Below, piece after piece: positions 51,389-60,777 of a stretch of 64,000 bases of DNA (positions are counted from its first letter, which is position 1; each line of letters begins with the position of its first letter). The stretch covers positions 124,001-188,000 of the forward strand of contig NZ_NXLV01000002.1 of the NCBI RefSeq assembly GCF_003364205.1, written 5' to 3'. This stretch comes from Helicobacter brantae. GTDB taxonomy: Bacteria; Campylobacterota; Campylobacteria; Campylobacterales; Helicobacteraceae. Made by a program: the position numbers and the translations under genes. The notes beneath the pieces are model-generated. The model searched no databases, had not been told where the DNA came from, and saw nothing but the letters and a program-made list of their open reading frames with translations.

Positions 51389-51570
51389 AAAACCCTCTTA
51401 AATGCTAAAGTTTATAAGAAAGGGATTATATCGACAAAATGAGGGAAAAATATCGCAAGGAAAAAGAGCTTTTGACACAAGTAAGCAAAACTAATGTAAC
51501 CAAAGGAAAATAAATCCGACTTTTTACTCAAAAATTTTACTTTTTTCTTTCAAAAATCCCCAAGTTTTTA

Positions 51571-51576
51571 TAGAAT
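51571..51576 (+). promoter_or_regulatory. -10 element of the hsd operon
   Basis: TAGAAT, 34 bases before hsdM, with a T-rich upstream region and no clear -35. GGAG precedes the start codon. The 221-base gap to speA holds nothing else I could identify. Confidence 0.4.
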
Positions 51577-51609
51577 TATCATTTTTGATTCTTTGACTCT
51601 GGAGCATCT

Positions 51610-53520
51610 ATGGATACAGCACAATTCCAACCCATCATCAACTTCATTTGGAGCGTTGCCGATGACCTCTTGCGTGATATTTATGTCAAAGGCAAATATC
51701 GAGATGTGATATTGCCAATGACGGTGATTAGACGACTTGATGCTGTGCTTGAGCCTACCAAAGAAAGAGTGATTAAAACCTATCAGGCCTACAAAGACAG
51801 GCTAGAAAATGTCGATTTGCTCCTCACAGGCTCTCAAGGCAGTGGTATGAGTTTTTACAACTACTCCAAATTCACCCTTCAATCTCTTTGCAATGAGCCA
51901 AAAAATATTCGAGCCAATCTTGAAAACTACCTTGATAGCTTCAGCCCCAATATCCAAGACATTATCTCAAAATTCAAGTTCAAAAACCAGCTTGACACTC
52001 TTGAAGAGGCAGGAATCCTCTTTGAAGTCATTGAGCGATTTTGCTCCCCCAAGATTAATCTCTCCATCAATCCCACTCTAGACCCTCAAGGCAATATCCT
52101 CCAACAAGGGCTAAGCAACCTTGGGATGGGCTATGTCTTTGAAGAGCTGATAAGGAAGTTCAACGAAGAAAACAACGAAGAAGCAGGGGAGCACTTCACC
52201 CCTAGAGAGATTATCCAGCTAATGACTCATCTCATCTTTCTCCCCATCAAAGAGCAAATCCAAGAAGGCTCATTCCTCATCTATGACAATGCCTGTGGAA
52301 GTGGCGGGATGCTTACAGAATCCAAAGACTTCATCACAGACCCTCAAGGGTTAATCCGCTCAAATGCCTCTATCCTCCTCTATGGACAAGAGATAAACCC
52401 TGAAACTTACGCTATCTGCAAAGCCGATATGCTTATCAAAGGCGAAAATCCTGACAATATCAAATACGGCTCAACTCTTAGTGAGGACAAGCTAGGCAAT
52501 CTTCAATTTGACTTTATGCTCACCAACCCTCCCTATGGTAAGTCGTGGGAGAAAGATCAAAAAGCTTTAAATGTGGAGAAAAAAGGAGGCAAAACCTCTT
52601 GCTCTGACCCACGATTCCAAGTGGGAATCACAAGCAAAAGCGATGGGCAAATGATGTTTTTGCTCAATATGGTATCCAAGATGAAGCAAACCCCTCAAGG
52701 CTCTCGTATCGCCTCCGTGCATAATGGAAGCTCCCTTTTCAACTCAGACAGCGGACAAGTGGCTATCCGCAAACACATCATAGAAAACGACTACCTAGAA
52801 GCCATCATCGCCTTGCCTACAAATATGTTCTACAACACAGGCATTCCGACTTTTATTTGGATCATCACCAACAGAAAAAAAGAAGAGAAAAAAGGCAAAG
52901 TCCAACTCATCAACGCCACAAGTGAGAAATATTACTCCAAGATGAAAAAATCCCTAGGCGACAAACAGCACCAAATGGACTCCTCTCATATCGATGCAAT
53001 CACAAAGCTATTTTTGGACTATGCTTGTGAGGGGGATGCCCTAGTGCTAGACAATGAGGACTTTGGCTACACCAAAATCACAATAGAGCGACCCAGAAAC
53101 ACCCAAGACTTGCTAGAAGATGAGAAGTTTAACTCCCTAGCCCAAAAAGAAACCCTCCTAGAAAAACTCACCCACCTAGAATCCCACCCCCAAGACTTCA
53201 AAGACAAAGCCCACTTCCTCTCCTATCTTGGAGTAAAACTCAGCAAAGCCGAAGCCAACCTCCTCATAGACAGCGACAAGACAAGCAACACAGAGAAAAT
53301 CCCTCTCAAAGTCGATATAGACACCTACTATCAAAACGAAGTCAAACCCTATGTGCCAAACTCTTGGATAGATTATGAAAGTGCAAGTGTAGGCTATGAA
53401 ATCCTTTTCAACAAATACTTCTACACCTACACTCCCCCACGAAGTATGGGGGAAATCAAAGCAGAGCTAGAGAGCCTAGAGAGTGAAGTGCAAAGCTTGC
53501 TTAGTGAGATTTTACAATGA
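51610..53520 (+). CDS. hsdM: type I restriction-modification N6-adenine methyltransferase HsdM
   Basis: A 636-residue methyltransferase subunit. SAM-binding region is NACGSGGML and the catalytic motif IV is NPPYGKSW, with LGMGYVFEELIRKF and GEHFTPREIIQLM typical of HsdM upstream. It methylates the recognition site together with HsdS and is also needed for cleavage. The stop overlaps the hsdS ATG by four bases. It is longer than many HsdM proteins because of a C-terminal helical region after residue 490. Confidence 0.95.
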   Translation: MDTAQFQPIINFIWSVADDLLRDIYVKGKYRDVILPMTVIRRLDAVLEPTKERVIKTYQAYKDRLENVDLLLTGSQGSGMSFYNYSKFTLQSLCNEPKNIRANLENYLDSFSPNIQDIISKFKFKNQLDTLEEAGILFEVIERFCSPKINLSINPTLDPQGNILQQGLSNLGMGYVFEELIRKFNEENNEEAGEHFTPREIIQLMTHLIFLPIKEQIQEGSFLIYDNACGSGGMLTESKDFITDPQGLIRSNASILLYGQEINPETYAICKADMLIKGENPDNIKYGSTLSEDKLGNLQFDFMLTNPPYGKSWEKDQKALNVEKKGGKTSCSDPRFQVGITSKSDGQMMFLLNMVSKMKQTPQGSRIASVHNGSSLFNSDSGQVAIRKHIIENDYLEAIIALPTNMFYNTGIPTFIWIITNRKKEEKKGKVQLINATSEKYYSKMKKSLGDKQHQMDSSHIDAITKLFLDYACEGDALVLDNEDFGYTKITIERPRNTQDLLEDEKFNSLAQKETLLEKLTHLESHPQDFKDKAHFLSYLGVKLSKAEANLLIDSDKTSNTEKIPLKVDIDTYYQNEVKPYVPNSWIDYESASVGYEILFNKYFYTYTPPRSMGEIKAELESLESEVQSLLSEILQ

Positions 53521-54836
53521 GTCTGGCACCACAGAGCATTGTCTATAAAGAGAGTGGAATCCCTTGGCTAGGGAAGATTCCTAAGCATTGGGAAATGAGG
53601 AGATTAGCTAGTTTTGGTTCTTTTTCAAAAGGAGGAAATATCTCCAAGGGGGATTTATCAGATAGTGGAAATTCTGTAATCTTGTATGGAGATATTTATA
53701 CAAAATATGAAATTAAAACAAGCAATCTAAAATCCAAAGTGGAAAAGGACTTAGAATCTTTATCAACCCCTATTTATAGTGGAGATATTCTTTTTGCAGG
53801 TTCAGGAGAAACAAAAGAAGATATAGGCAAAGCCGTTGTATATCAGGGAGATGAAAAGGCATTTGCTGGTGGAGATATTATTATTTTTAGACAAGTTGAA
53901 AATAATAGCCTATTCTTATCCTATTGTCTTAATAGTCAATATGCTAAGACATTTAAAGCTATAGAATCAAAAGGGGAAATTATCGTTCATATTTATACCT
54001 CAAATTTGAGAGATTTAAAAATCCCCCTTCCACCCCTTCAAGAACAAAAAGCAATCGCAGATTTTCTTGATAAAAAAACTCATCAGATTGAAGAGTTTAT
54101 CGCCAAAAAGCAAAAGCTTATCACTCTCCTAGAAGAGAAAAAGCAAACCCTCATCAATCAGTGCGTTACCCAAGGGCTTGATTCTTCAATCTCTCTCAAA
54201 GATAGTGGAGTGGAGTGGCTTGGAAAAATCCCTACACATTGGGAGATGAGAAAAATCAAACATATTGCATCGACAAATATAGGATTGGTTTATTCTCCAA
54301 ATGACCTTACTAAGAGCAGTGTCAATAGCGTTGGTATTTTGCGTTCAAACAATATCCAAGGAGGAAAAATTAACTATCTCAATTTGATTTACATCGGTTC
54401 TGAAAAAGTTGGAAAGAAGCAAATTGTTTCAATTGGCGATTTGCTAATGTGTGTAAGAAATGGTAGTGAGGCTCTTGTAGGAAAAACAGCAAAAATTACA
54501 AAAAATAATTTTTCTTTTGGTGCTTTTATGGCAATCATTAGAAGTCCATACAATGATTATCTTTATTGGATTTTTCAAACCGATTTGCTTAGAAAATCTA
54601 TCGCAAACTTTTCTGTTTCTATAGGCATTGGACAGATTTCTCAAGAAGATATAAAAAATTTTATTTTTTCATTCCCTCCCCTTGAAGAGCAAAAGGCTAT
54701 TGCAGAATATTTGGATACGCAGATAGCAAAAATAGATTTGGCAATCTCAAAAATCAAATCCCAAATTAATCTCATCAAAGAATACAAATCCACCCTCATC
54801 TCCGAAGCCGTATGCGGAAGGGTGGGGAGATGTTAA
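53517..54836 (+). CDS. hsdS: type I restriction-modification specificity subunit HsdS
   Basis: A 439-residue subunit with two target-recognition domains, each starting with a W-LGKIP-HWEMR block (residues 13-25 and near 230-245) and each followed by a conserved helix (LPPLQEQKAIADFLDKK and FPPLEEQKAIAEYLD). The two half-sites recognised cannot be predicted here. The repeated blocks at DNA level (TGGCTAGGGAAGATTCC and TGGCTTGGAAAAATCCC) could allow domain exchange. Complete, no truncation. Confidence 0.93.
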   Translation: MSLAPQSIVYKESGIPWLGKIPKHWEMRRLASFGSFSKGGNISKGDLSDSGNSVILYGDIYTKYEIKTSNLKSKVEKDLESLSTPIYSGDILFAGSGETKEDIGKAVVYQGDEKAFAGGDIIIFRQVENNSLFLSYCLNSQYAKTFKAIESKGEIIVHIYTSNLRDLKIPLPPLQEQKAIADFLDKKTHQIEEFIAKKQKLITLLEEKKQTLINQCVTQGLDSSISLKDSGVEWLGKIPTHWEMRKIKHIASTNIGLVYSPNDLTKSSVNSVGILRSNNIQGGKINYLNLIYIGSEKVGKKQIVSIGDLLMCVRNGSEALVGKTAKITKNNFSFGAFMAIIRSPYNDYLYWIFQTDLLRKSIANFSVSIGIGQISQEDIKNFIFSFPPLEEQKAIAEYLDTQIAKIDLAISKIKSQINLIKEYKSTLISEAVCGRVGRC

Positions 54837-54879
54837 CGCGATTCTAGTGGAATCAAAAAAATAAAAAGAAAGGAAAAAA

Positions 54880-55815
54880 ATGGTTATTGATATTAAGCAA
54901 ATTTCAGACTTGGAAATCTTAAAGGAAAGGATTTTGCAAGGAGAAAAGATTGAAATAAGAGAATTTTGCGTATCAGATTGTTTGATAAAACTTGGCAATG
55001 GAAGATTTCAGTCCTATAAAGAAAAAACCTTTAATGATGATATGGCAAAAGTTGTAATTGAGTTTCAAAAAAGCTATACAAGGTTTTTGAAAGAACTCAA
55101 AAAAGAGTTTAAGATAGAGATTCCAGCAGGTGCTGAAAAGATTACCTTTGAAGTTTCTAAGGGTAGTATAGAGTTTCTTAATCCTGAAATTTTTTCTTTT
55201 TTAAAGGAGGTTTTCAACAATATGGAGAGTGGAGATATCGCAGTTGTATTGTGTGTACTGATTGGGGCATTTTGTGGTGGATATGCTTGGAAAAAGAAAC
55301 TAAATAAGGATATGCTTGAAATAGAAAAAAAGACAGAAATTGAAAAACAAAAGATTGCAAAAGATGAAAAGCAAGATGTCTTAAAAATTGCTGAAAGTGC
55401 TTTAGAATTATTGAAAAATACAAAAAATAACGCTAACTTTGAACGAGCTAGTAATGGATACAAAGAGGCAATCATTAATCAATTGGAAGATGATGAACAA
55501 GTTTCTTTTTTGCAAGAGAGAACTCTTGTTAGACAAAATGCTAGTGAATTTTTAATTTCACAGACACAAGAGGATAATGAGCAAGAAATTGAGGAGATTC
55601 AAGAAGTTTCTCTACGATACTATAATTTCAAAAATAAGAGATTTAAAATCGATGGTATAAGTTGTGAAGCAAATTCAGATATTTTGACTCCAGATAAGCG
55701 TATAAAGCTAATGTCGTTTGCTGATAGTGGTAAAAAAATTCAGCTCAAACTTAAGTTTCTCAAAGATAGTAAAGGCAAAGATAAAGAGGTGTATATCCTT
55801 GATTGTATTTTGTAG
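54880..55815 (+). CDS. membrane/coiled-coil protein inserted in type I locus
   Basis: A 311-residue protein I do not recognise. An alpha/beta N-terminal part (1-120) is followed by one membrane helix (AVVLCVLIGAFCGGYAW, about 125-142), a strongly charged coiled coil (about 145-190) and a C-terminal part with many strands ending in a Lys/Asp-rich segment. AAAGGAAA is the ribosome site. It lies between hsdS and hsdR, where extra genes often serve in phage defence or modulate restriction. No known domain is visible. Confidence 0.6.
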   Translation: MVIDIKQISDLEILKERILQGEKIEIREFCVSDCLIKLGNGRFQSYKEKTFNDDMAKVVIEFQKSYTRFLKELKKEFKIEIPAGAEKITFEVSKGSIEFLNPEIFSFLKEVFNNMESGDIAVVLCVLIGAFCGGYAWKKKLNKDMLEIEKKTEIEKQKIAKDEKQDVLKIAESALELLKNTKNNANFERASNGYKEAIINQLEDDEQVSFLQERTLVRQNASEFLISQTQEDNEQEIEEIQEVSLRYYNFKNKRFKIDGISCEANSDILTPDKRIKLMSFADSGKKIQLKLKFLKDSKGKDKEVYILDCIL

Positions 55816-55816
55816 T

Positions 55817-55874
55817 CTATTGACCTATGCTACCTATCCCAAAAGGGAAGCCCTCCTTGAGGTCTTGTCAATAG
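55817..55874 (+). ncRNA. possible three-way-junction RNA element before hsdR
   Basis: A closing stem CTATTGAC (55817-55824)/GTCAATAG (55867-55874) encloses two small hairpins: TCCC-AAAA-GGGA (55837-55848) and CCTC-CTT-GAGG (55852-55862). All three helices are perfect. It lies in the 127-base gap after the inserted gene and 69 bases before hsdR. It could be an hsdR leader, a small RNA or a processing site; no known family is recognised and no U-run marks a terminator. Confidence 0.4.
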
Positions 55875-55942
55875 CTAGGAACCTTTGAGAGGAATTATAA
55901 CAAAAATGTTTTTGAATTTTAGAGATAACACAAGGATTAAAA

Positions 55943-58867
55943 ATGACTAATTACAAAGAAAAAGATTTAGAAGCCTTTATTGAGGAATATTTGCTTTCTC
56001 ACTCCTATGTCAAGCGAGAGGATAGCGACTATGACAAAGCCCTATGTCTTGATAGCAAAATGTTCTATGAGTTTATCCACTCTACTCAGAGCAAGGCAAT
56101 TGAAGAGCTTTCAAGGCGTGGGGTTAAGGATTGGCAAGGAGCCTTGCTTAAGCGAGTGGTTTCTGCTATCAGAGATAGAGGTATCCTCAAAGCCCTTCAA
56201 TCCCCTCTAGAAGTCAGTGGTGTGAAATTCACCCTTCTCTATCCCAAACCCTCTACAGATTCTAACCCCACAGCTCTAGAGAACTACTCTTGCAATACCC
56301 TCTCTCTCATCCGTCAGCTCCATTACAGCTCACAGAACAACAACTCCCTAGATATGGTGCTTTTCCTCAATGGAATCCCCATCATCACAATCGAGCTAAA
56401 AAACCCATTTACAGGACAAAATGTCTATCACGCCATAGAGCAGTATAAGAGAGACAGAGACCCTAGAGAGCCACTTTTTGATCGCTGTATCGTGCATTTT
56501 GCACTTGATAGTGATTTGGTATATATGACTACCAAGCTTCAAGGAGTAAAAACCTTCTTTCTCCCCTTCAATCGTGGGCTAAACAATGGCAGTGGAGCCA
56601 TAGGGTGCAAAAATGGTGCAGGAAATCCCCCAAGTGAAGGGATAAAGACAGCCTATCTATGGGAGAGAATCTTCTCCAAAGATATTTTGATTCCCTTAGT
56701 GTTAGATTTCGTGCAGGAAGTGGATGGCAAAATCATCTTCCCAAGATACCATCAGTTTGATGTGGTGGAAAAGCTTCTTGAGGATGTCAGAGAGAGGGGA
56801 GTGGGAGGACGCTATCTTATCCAGCATAGTGCAGGAAGTGGCAAAAGCAACTCAATCTCTTGGCTCTCTCACGCTCTTGTGGGATTACATAGAGTGAGAG
56901 AAGATGGAGAGTTAGAACTTGTCTTTGATAGCGTGATAGTGGTAACTGATAGAAGAGTGCTTGATGCTCAAATCCGAGAAAATATCAAGAAATTCTCCCA
57001 CACCAAAGGTATCGTAGAGGCTATCACCGATGGGAGTCGTCATCTCAGAGAGGCTCTAGAAGAAGGTAAGAAAATCATCATTTCCACCATTCAGAAATTC
57101 CCTCATATCCTTGATGAGATGTTGCAGGTAAAGGGCAAAAGATTTGCAATTATCATTGATGAAGCTCACTCTAGTCAGAGTGGCACTTCGGCTCAAAAGC
57201 TAGGAGAAGTCATCAGGGACAGAGAAGAGAGTAGTGAGGATAAAATCATAGAAATTATCAAAAACAAAAAGCTCCAGCCAAACGCTTCTTATTTTGCATT
57301 CACCGCTACGCCCAAGCCTAAAACTTTGGAGATGTTTGGCACACCTTATGAGATAGATGTGGTTCAGAAATTTATCCCTTTCCACCTCTACTCAATGAAA
57401 CAAGCCATAGAAGAAGGATTTATCCACGATGTGCTGAGGGGATACACCACTTACAATAGCTACTACAAAATCGCCTCAAGTGTTGAAGATAATCCTATGT
57501 TTGACAAGAAAAAAGCCAATGCCAAAATCAAGCGATATGTAGAGAGTGATGAGAATGCAATCGCCAAAAAAGCAGAGATAATGATCGATCACTTCTATGC
57601 CAATATCCATAAAAGAATCGGAGGAAAGGCCAAAGCAATGGTGGTTACTAGCTCTAGGGAAAATGCTGTGAAATACTTCTTTGCCTTCAGGGAATATCTC
57701 AAGAGCAAGTTTCCCCCTTATGGTGTTTTGGTAGCGTTTTCAGGAGAAGTAGTGATTGATGGAGAGAGCTATAGTGAGAGTGGGCTAAATGGCATTAGTG
57801 AGGCAAGACTAAAAGAAGAGTTTGAGAAAGACAAATATCGCTTCTTAATCGTGGCTGAGAAATATCAAACAGGCTTTGATCAACCTCTATTGCATACGAT
57901 GTATGTGGATAAGCGACTAAGTGGGGTGAGTGCAGTGCAAACCCTCTCAAGGCTCAATCGCACTTGCAAAAACAAAGAAGATACCTGTGTGCTTGATTTT
58001 GCAAATACTCATGAGGAGATTGGAGAATCTTTTAGCACTTTCTATGAGCAAACATTCCTAGGAGAACCCACCGATATCAACAAAATCTTTGATCTCAAAA
58101 GCAATCTATTTGAATATGAGGTTTTCTATCAAGAAGAGGTAGATGAGTTTGCAGAGATGATTTTAAGAAGAGAGAGGGAGAATACTATCCACGCAAAGCT
58201 TGATGTAATGGTGGCTAGATATGAGGCCTTAGGGAGTGATGATACTAGATTGGAGTTTTACAACAAGGCAAAAACTTATCTCAAAGATTATTCTTTCCTA
58301 GCTCAAATCTTGCCATTTGAAGATGTAGAGCTTGAGAAAACCTATATTTTGCTTAAAAAACTCATTGCCAAACTCCTCCTACCTAGGGCTGAAGATTTGG
58401 CTAAAGGGATATTAGATAGTGTGGATTTTGAGAGTTATCGAGTTCAGCTAGATAAAACACTAGATATTGCTCTTGAGGGTGAGGGAGAGCTTAAGCCCTC
58501 ACAAGCTGATGGCACTAGCAGAATGCCTGAGGCAGAGCTAGAGGGACTTATGGAAATCATCAGAGAGTTCAATGAAAAGCACGGAGTGGAAGACTGGGGA
58601 GAGGAGGATAAACTAGCCAAAGGACTTGTCTATGTCCAAGAGCAGGTTGAGGCCAATCAACAACTTCTCAAAACCGCTCAAAATTCTGACAAACAAAACG
58701 CTCAAATTGTGTTTGAGAAAGTGTTGTCTGAGAGTATGCAAAATGTTCTTGACATACACTTTTTTCTCTTTCAACAATTCAATGACAACAAAGAATTCAA
58801 AGAGCGTATCACACGCAAGATGTTTGATATGTGGTATGACAAGATTGGTGCAAGGATGGAGAGATGA
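55943..58867 (+). CDS. hsdR: type I restriction endonuclease subunit HsdR
   Basis: A 974-residue motor and nuclease subunit. The N-terminal endonuclease domain has the NxxDMVLFLNGIPIITIELKNP motif with the catalytic ELK. The helicase core has Walker A HSAGSGKSNSI, DEAH in IIDEAHSSQSG, and FTATPKPKT (motif III). Late motifs include VAEKYQTGFDQP and QTLSRLNRTC. Cleavage occurs at distant sites after ATP-driven translocation. Complete. The gene starts after a separate leader rather than being coupled to hsdS. Confidence 0.95.
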   Translation: MTNYKEKDLEAFIEEYLLSHSYVKREDSDYDKALCLDSKMFYEFIHSTQSKAIEELSRRGVKDWQGALLKRVVSAIRDRGILKALQSPLEVSGVKFTLLYPKPSTDSNPTALENYSCNTLSLIRQLHYSSQNNNSLDMVLFLNGIPIITIELKNPFTGQNVYHAIEQYKRDRDPREPLFDRCIVHFALDSDLVYMTTKLQGVKTFFLPFNRGLNNGSGAIGCKNGAGNPPSEGIKTAYLWERIFSKDILIPLVLDFVQEVDGKIIFPRYHQFDVVEKLLEDVRERGVGGRYLIQHSAGSGKSNSISWLSHALVGLHRVREDGELELVFDSVIVVTDRRVLDAQIRENIKKFSHTKGIVEAITDGSRHLREALEEGKKIIISTIQKFPHILDEMLQVKGKRFAIIIDEAHSSQSGTSAQKLGEVIRDREESSEDKIIEIIKNKKLQPNASYFAFTATPKPKTLEMFGTPYEIDVVQKFIPFHLYSMKQAIEEGFIHDVLRGYTTYNSYYKIASSVEDNPMFDKKKANAKIKRYVESDENAIAKKAEIMIDHFYANIHKRIGGKAKAMVVTSSRENAVKYFFAFREYLKSKFPPYGVLVAFSGEVVIDGESYSESGLNGISEARLKEEFEKDKYRFLIVAEKYQTGFDQPLLHTMYVDKRLSGVSAVQTLSRLNRTCKNKEDTCVLDFANTHEEIGESFSTFYEQTFLGEPTDINKIFDLKSNLFEYEVFYQEEVDEFAEMILRRERENTIHAKLDVMVARYEALGSDDTRLEFYNKAKTYLKDYSFLAQILPFEDVELEKTYILLKKLIAKLLLPRAEDLAKGILDSVDFESYRVQLDKTLDIALEGEGELKPSQADGTSRMPEAELEGLMEIIREFNEKHGVEDWGEEDKLAKGLVYVQEQVEANQQLLKTAQNSDKQNAQIVFEKVLSESMQNVLDIHFFLFQQFNDNKEFKERITRKMFDMWYDKIGARMER

Positions 58868-59010
58868 AAAGAAGCGTCTCACAGAGTTTAAGAAATGAAA
58901 GTTTTTATAAAAGTTTGCATAACAACATCAAAGATATAAAAAATAAAAATAAAATAATTTCTGCTATAATCACACCACAAATCAAGGCAGTAACCCTCTA
59001 AGTCTTTTTT

Positions 59011-59118
59011 CTAGAATTCCTTTGGCACAAAGTCAAAGCCTCTAGAATAGGCGTCATCATAGTTGAGAGTGGCGATCCCTTGATCCTTGTTTTCTAAAAA
59101 GGGATTATTGGTGTTCTG
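59011..59118 (-). pseudogene. 3' remnant of an unidentified gene
   Basis: On the minus strand an open stretch of about 35 codons ends at a TAG (59011-59013) and reads like the C-terminus of a real protein (NYDDAYSRGFDFVPKEF). There is no start codon context; upstream it runs into the antisense of the NYN gene. The NYN gene may have been inserted here and replaced the front of the original gene. Parent not identified. Confidence 0.35.
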
Positions 59119-59800
59119 TCTGCAAAAAAACAAAAAAGTCGCCGTGATTGTTGATGGATCTTTTTTTAGAAAACGATATTTTGATTATTACAAAAAGAAC
59201 TACTCCAATACGAGTCCAGAAGTTTTTGCAAAAGCTATTCATACCCATTCATTAAAGCACATCCAAAAAAATAAGGGAGAGGAGCTTTATAGGATTTATT
59301 ATTATGATTGTCATCCATTTAGCACCAAAGCTCATTATCCAAATTCAAAAGGAATGAGAATCTATAAATCAGAGGAAACAGAAACATTTAAATTTCAAAC
59401 AGAACTTTATAAAAAACTGATTGATCTTCCATGTTTTGCTTTAAGATATGGTTATCTTAACCCCAAGAATGCTCATTGGGATATTGTGGAAAAAAAGAAA
59501 ATTGATGTATTGAAGGGAAAGATTAGAATTGAAGATTTGCAAGATCAAGATTTTGTCTTTACAGCAAAACAAAAAGGAGTAGATATCAAAATCGGAATCG
59601 ATATAGCAAGTTTGTCAATCAAAAGGCTTGTTGAAAAAATAGTTTTGATTACTGGAGATAGCGATTTTATACCAGCAATCAAACTTGCTAGAACTGAGGG
59701 AGTTCAAGTTGTTCTTGATCCAATGGGGAATCCTATTACACTAGAGATGAGAGAAAATATTGATTTCCTTACCACAAAGTTGCTCAATTTTAAAAAATAA
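59108..59800 (+). CDS. NYN-domain (LabA/DUF88-like) protein
   Basis: About 230 residues. A NYN/PIN-like nuclease fold: VAVIVDGSFFRKRY at the start (first acidic residue), DIKIGIDIASLS in the middle and VLITGDSDFIPAIKLARTEGVQVV near the end, which supply the usual acidic cluster. Such proteins may cleave RNA. The start is unclear: TTG 59108 or GTG 59111 lie just after AAGGGA, while TTG 59087 extends into older DNA. Low GC and position after the hsd locus suggest recent acquisition. Confidence 0.75.
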   Translation: MVFCLQKNKKVAVIVDGSFFRKRYFDYYKKNYSNTSPEVFAKAIHTHSLKHIQKNKGEELYRIYYYDCHPFSTKAHYPNSKGMRIYKSEETETFKFQTELYKKLIDLPCFALRYGYLNPKNAHWDIVEKKKIDVLKGKIRIEDLQDQDFVFTAKQKGVDIKIGIDIASLSIKRLVEKIVLITGDSDFIPAIKLARTEGVQVVLDPMGNPITLEMRENIDFLTTKLLNFKK

Positions 59801-59874
59801 CAAATGTTTTTGTCTTCATTTTTCCACTGCTCCACTTTGACCAAATCTAAGTTAAAAGATAAAAGGCGATTATA

Positions 59875-60300
59875 ATGATCTACTTTGAAAACCAAAGCAA
59901 ACTAAATCTTCAAAACCTAGAGTTTGAAAAGATCCTCTCCTATCTTGGCATAGAGCGTGAGGTGGAGGTGTATATCTTAGAAGATGAAGATATGGCTGAA
60001 CTCAACTTCACTCATAGGGGAAAAGAAGGGATTACTGATGTGCTTTCATTCCCTTGTGAGGCAGTGGTGGAGGGATTGCCACTAGGAAGTATCGTGATGA
60101 GCTCTACCCTCATAGAGCAAAAGGCTAGAGAATACTCCCATAGCTTAGAATCTGAAGCTACACTTCTTTTCATTCACGGCCTTTTGCACTTGCTAGGCTA
60201 TGATCACGAAGTGGATAATGGAGAGCATCGAGAGAGAGAAAAAGAGCTGATTGAAGTCTTTGATTTGCCTAAAAGCTTGATTGTGAGAAATACTATTTAG
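59875..60300 (+). CDS. ybeY: endoribonuclease YbeY
   Basis: A 141-residue metalloenzyme for 16S rRNA 3' maturation and ribosome quality control. The zinc site is HGLLHLLGYDH, with DVLSFPCE upstream. Length and motifs are normal. The gene precedes the selenocysteine DUF411 gene by 44 bases. Confidence 0.93.
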   Translation: MIYFENQSKLNLQNLEFEKILSYLGIEREVEVYILEDEDMAELNFTHRGKEGITDVLSFPCEAVVEGLPLGSIVMSSTLIEQKAREYSHSLESEATLLFIHGLLHLLGYDHEVDNGEHREREKELIEVFDLPKSLIVRNTI

Positions 60301-60344
60301 AATCCTTTGCTAGTCTTTTGTATAAAAAAATCCAAAGGAGAAAA

Positions 60345-60767
60345 ATGAATAAGTTTGCTTTAATGTTTCTAACTTGTGTCAGTTTGTGGGCAACCCCTCA
60401 AATGAGCGTATATGCAAGTCCGACTTGAGGGTGCTGTGGGCTTTGGTCAAAGCACTTAGAAAAAAACGGCTTCAATGCCAAAGAAATTAAAACTGATCAA
60501 TGGTGGGATTACAAAGACAAAATGAATGTCCCCCAAGAGCTTAGAAGTTGCCATACAGGGGTGTATGAAGGATATTTCTTTGAGGGGCATATCCCTGCTG
60601 AAGATATCGCTAGATTTCTCAAAGAAAAACCCAAAGATATGATAGGTTTGGCTGTGCCTGATATGCCTCAAGGAAGCCCAGGGATGGAGCAAGGAATGGG
60701 GAGAGAGCCTTATAGCGTCTATTATGTCAAAAAAGATGGCAGTTATGGAGTGTGGGCAAGACACTAA
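60345..60767 (+). CDS. DUF411-family exported protein with selenocysteine
   Basis: A 140-residue protein whose frame is interrupted by one TGA (60426-60428). Read through as selenocysteine 28, the protein is complete: signal peptide (MNKFALMFLTCVSLWA), then YASPT-U-GCCGLWSKHL, where other DUF411 proteins have SPTCGCC, then ELRSCHTGVYEGYFFEGHIPAEDI and GLAVPDMPQGSPGM, all family hallmarks. The UGA thus replaces exactly the first Cys of the metal- or thiol-active CxCC site. A SECIS-like hairpin with a GGTC loop follows. AAAGGAGAAAA lies before ATG 60345. DUF411 proteins are linked to copper handling; the selenium form's role is unknown. Confidence 0.88.
60426..60455 (+). promoter_or_regulatory. 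UGA codon and candidate SECIS hairpin in DUF411 gene
   Basis: UGA 60426-60428 is followed by GCTTT (60440-60444), GGTC (60445-60448) and AAAGC (60449-60453): a 5-bp stem with a GGUC loop, the apical sequence known from the fdhF SECIS element. The loop begins 16 bases after the UGA, a fitting distance. Confidence 0.7.
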
Positions 60768-60777
60768 AGGAGAAAAA

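Noticed and set aside
59087-59107. Upstream extension of the NYN gene
   Set aside because: The added residues derive from the antisense of the older gene remnant and no ribosome site precedes TTG 59087.
60426-60428. Nonsense mutation (pseudogene) in the DUF411 gene
   Set aside because: The UGA falls exactly on a catalytic Cys position, the frame is otherwise intact, a SECIS-like hairpin follows, and selenium genes are present.
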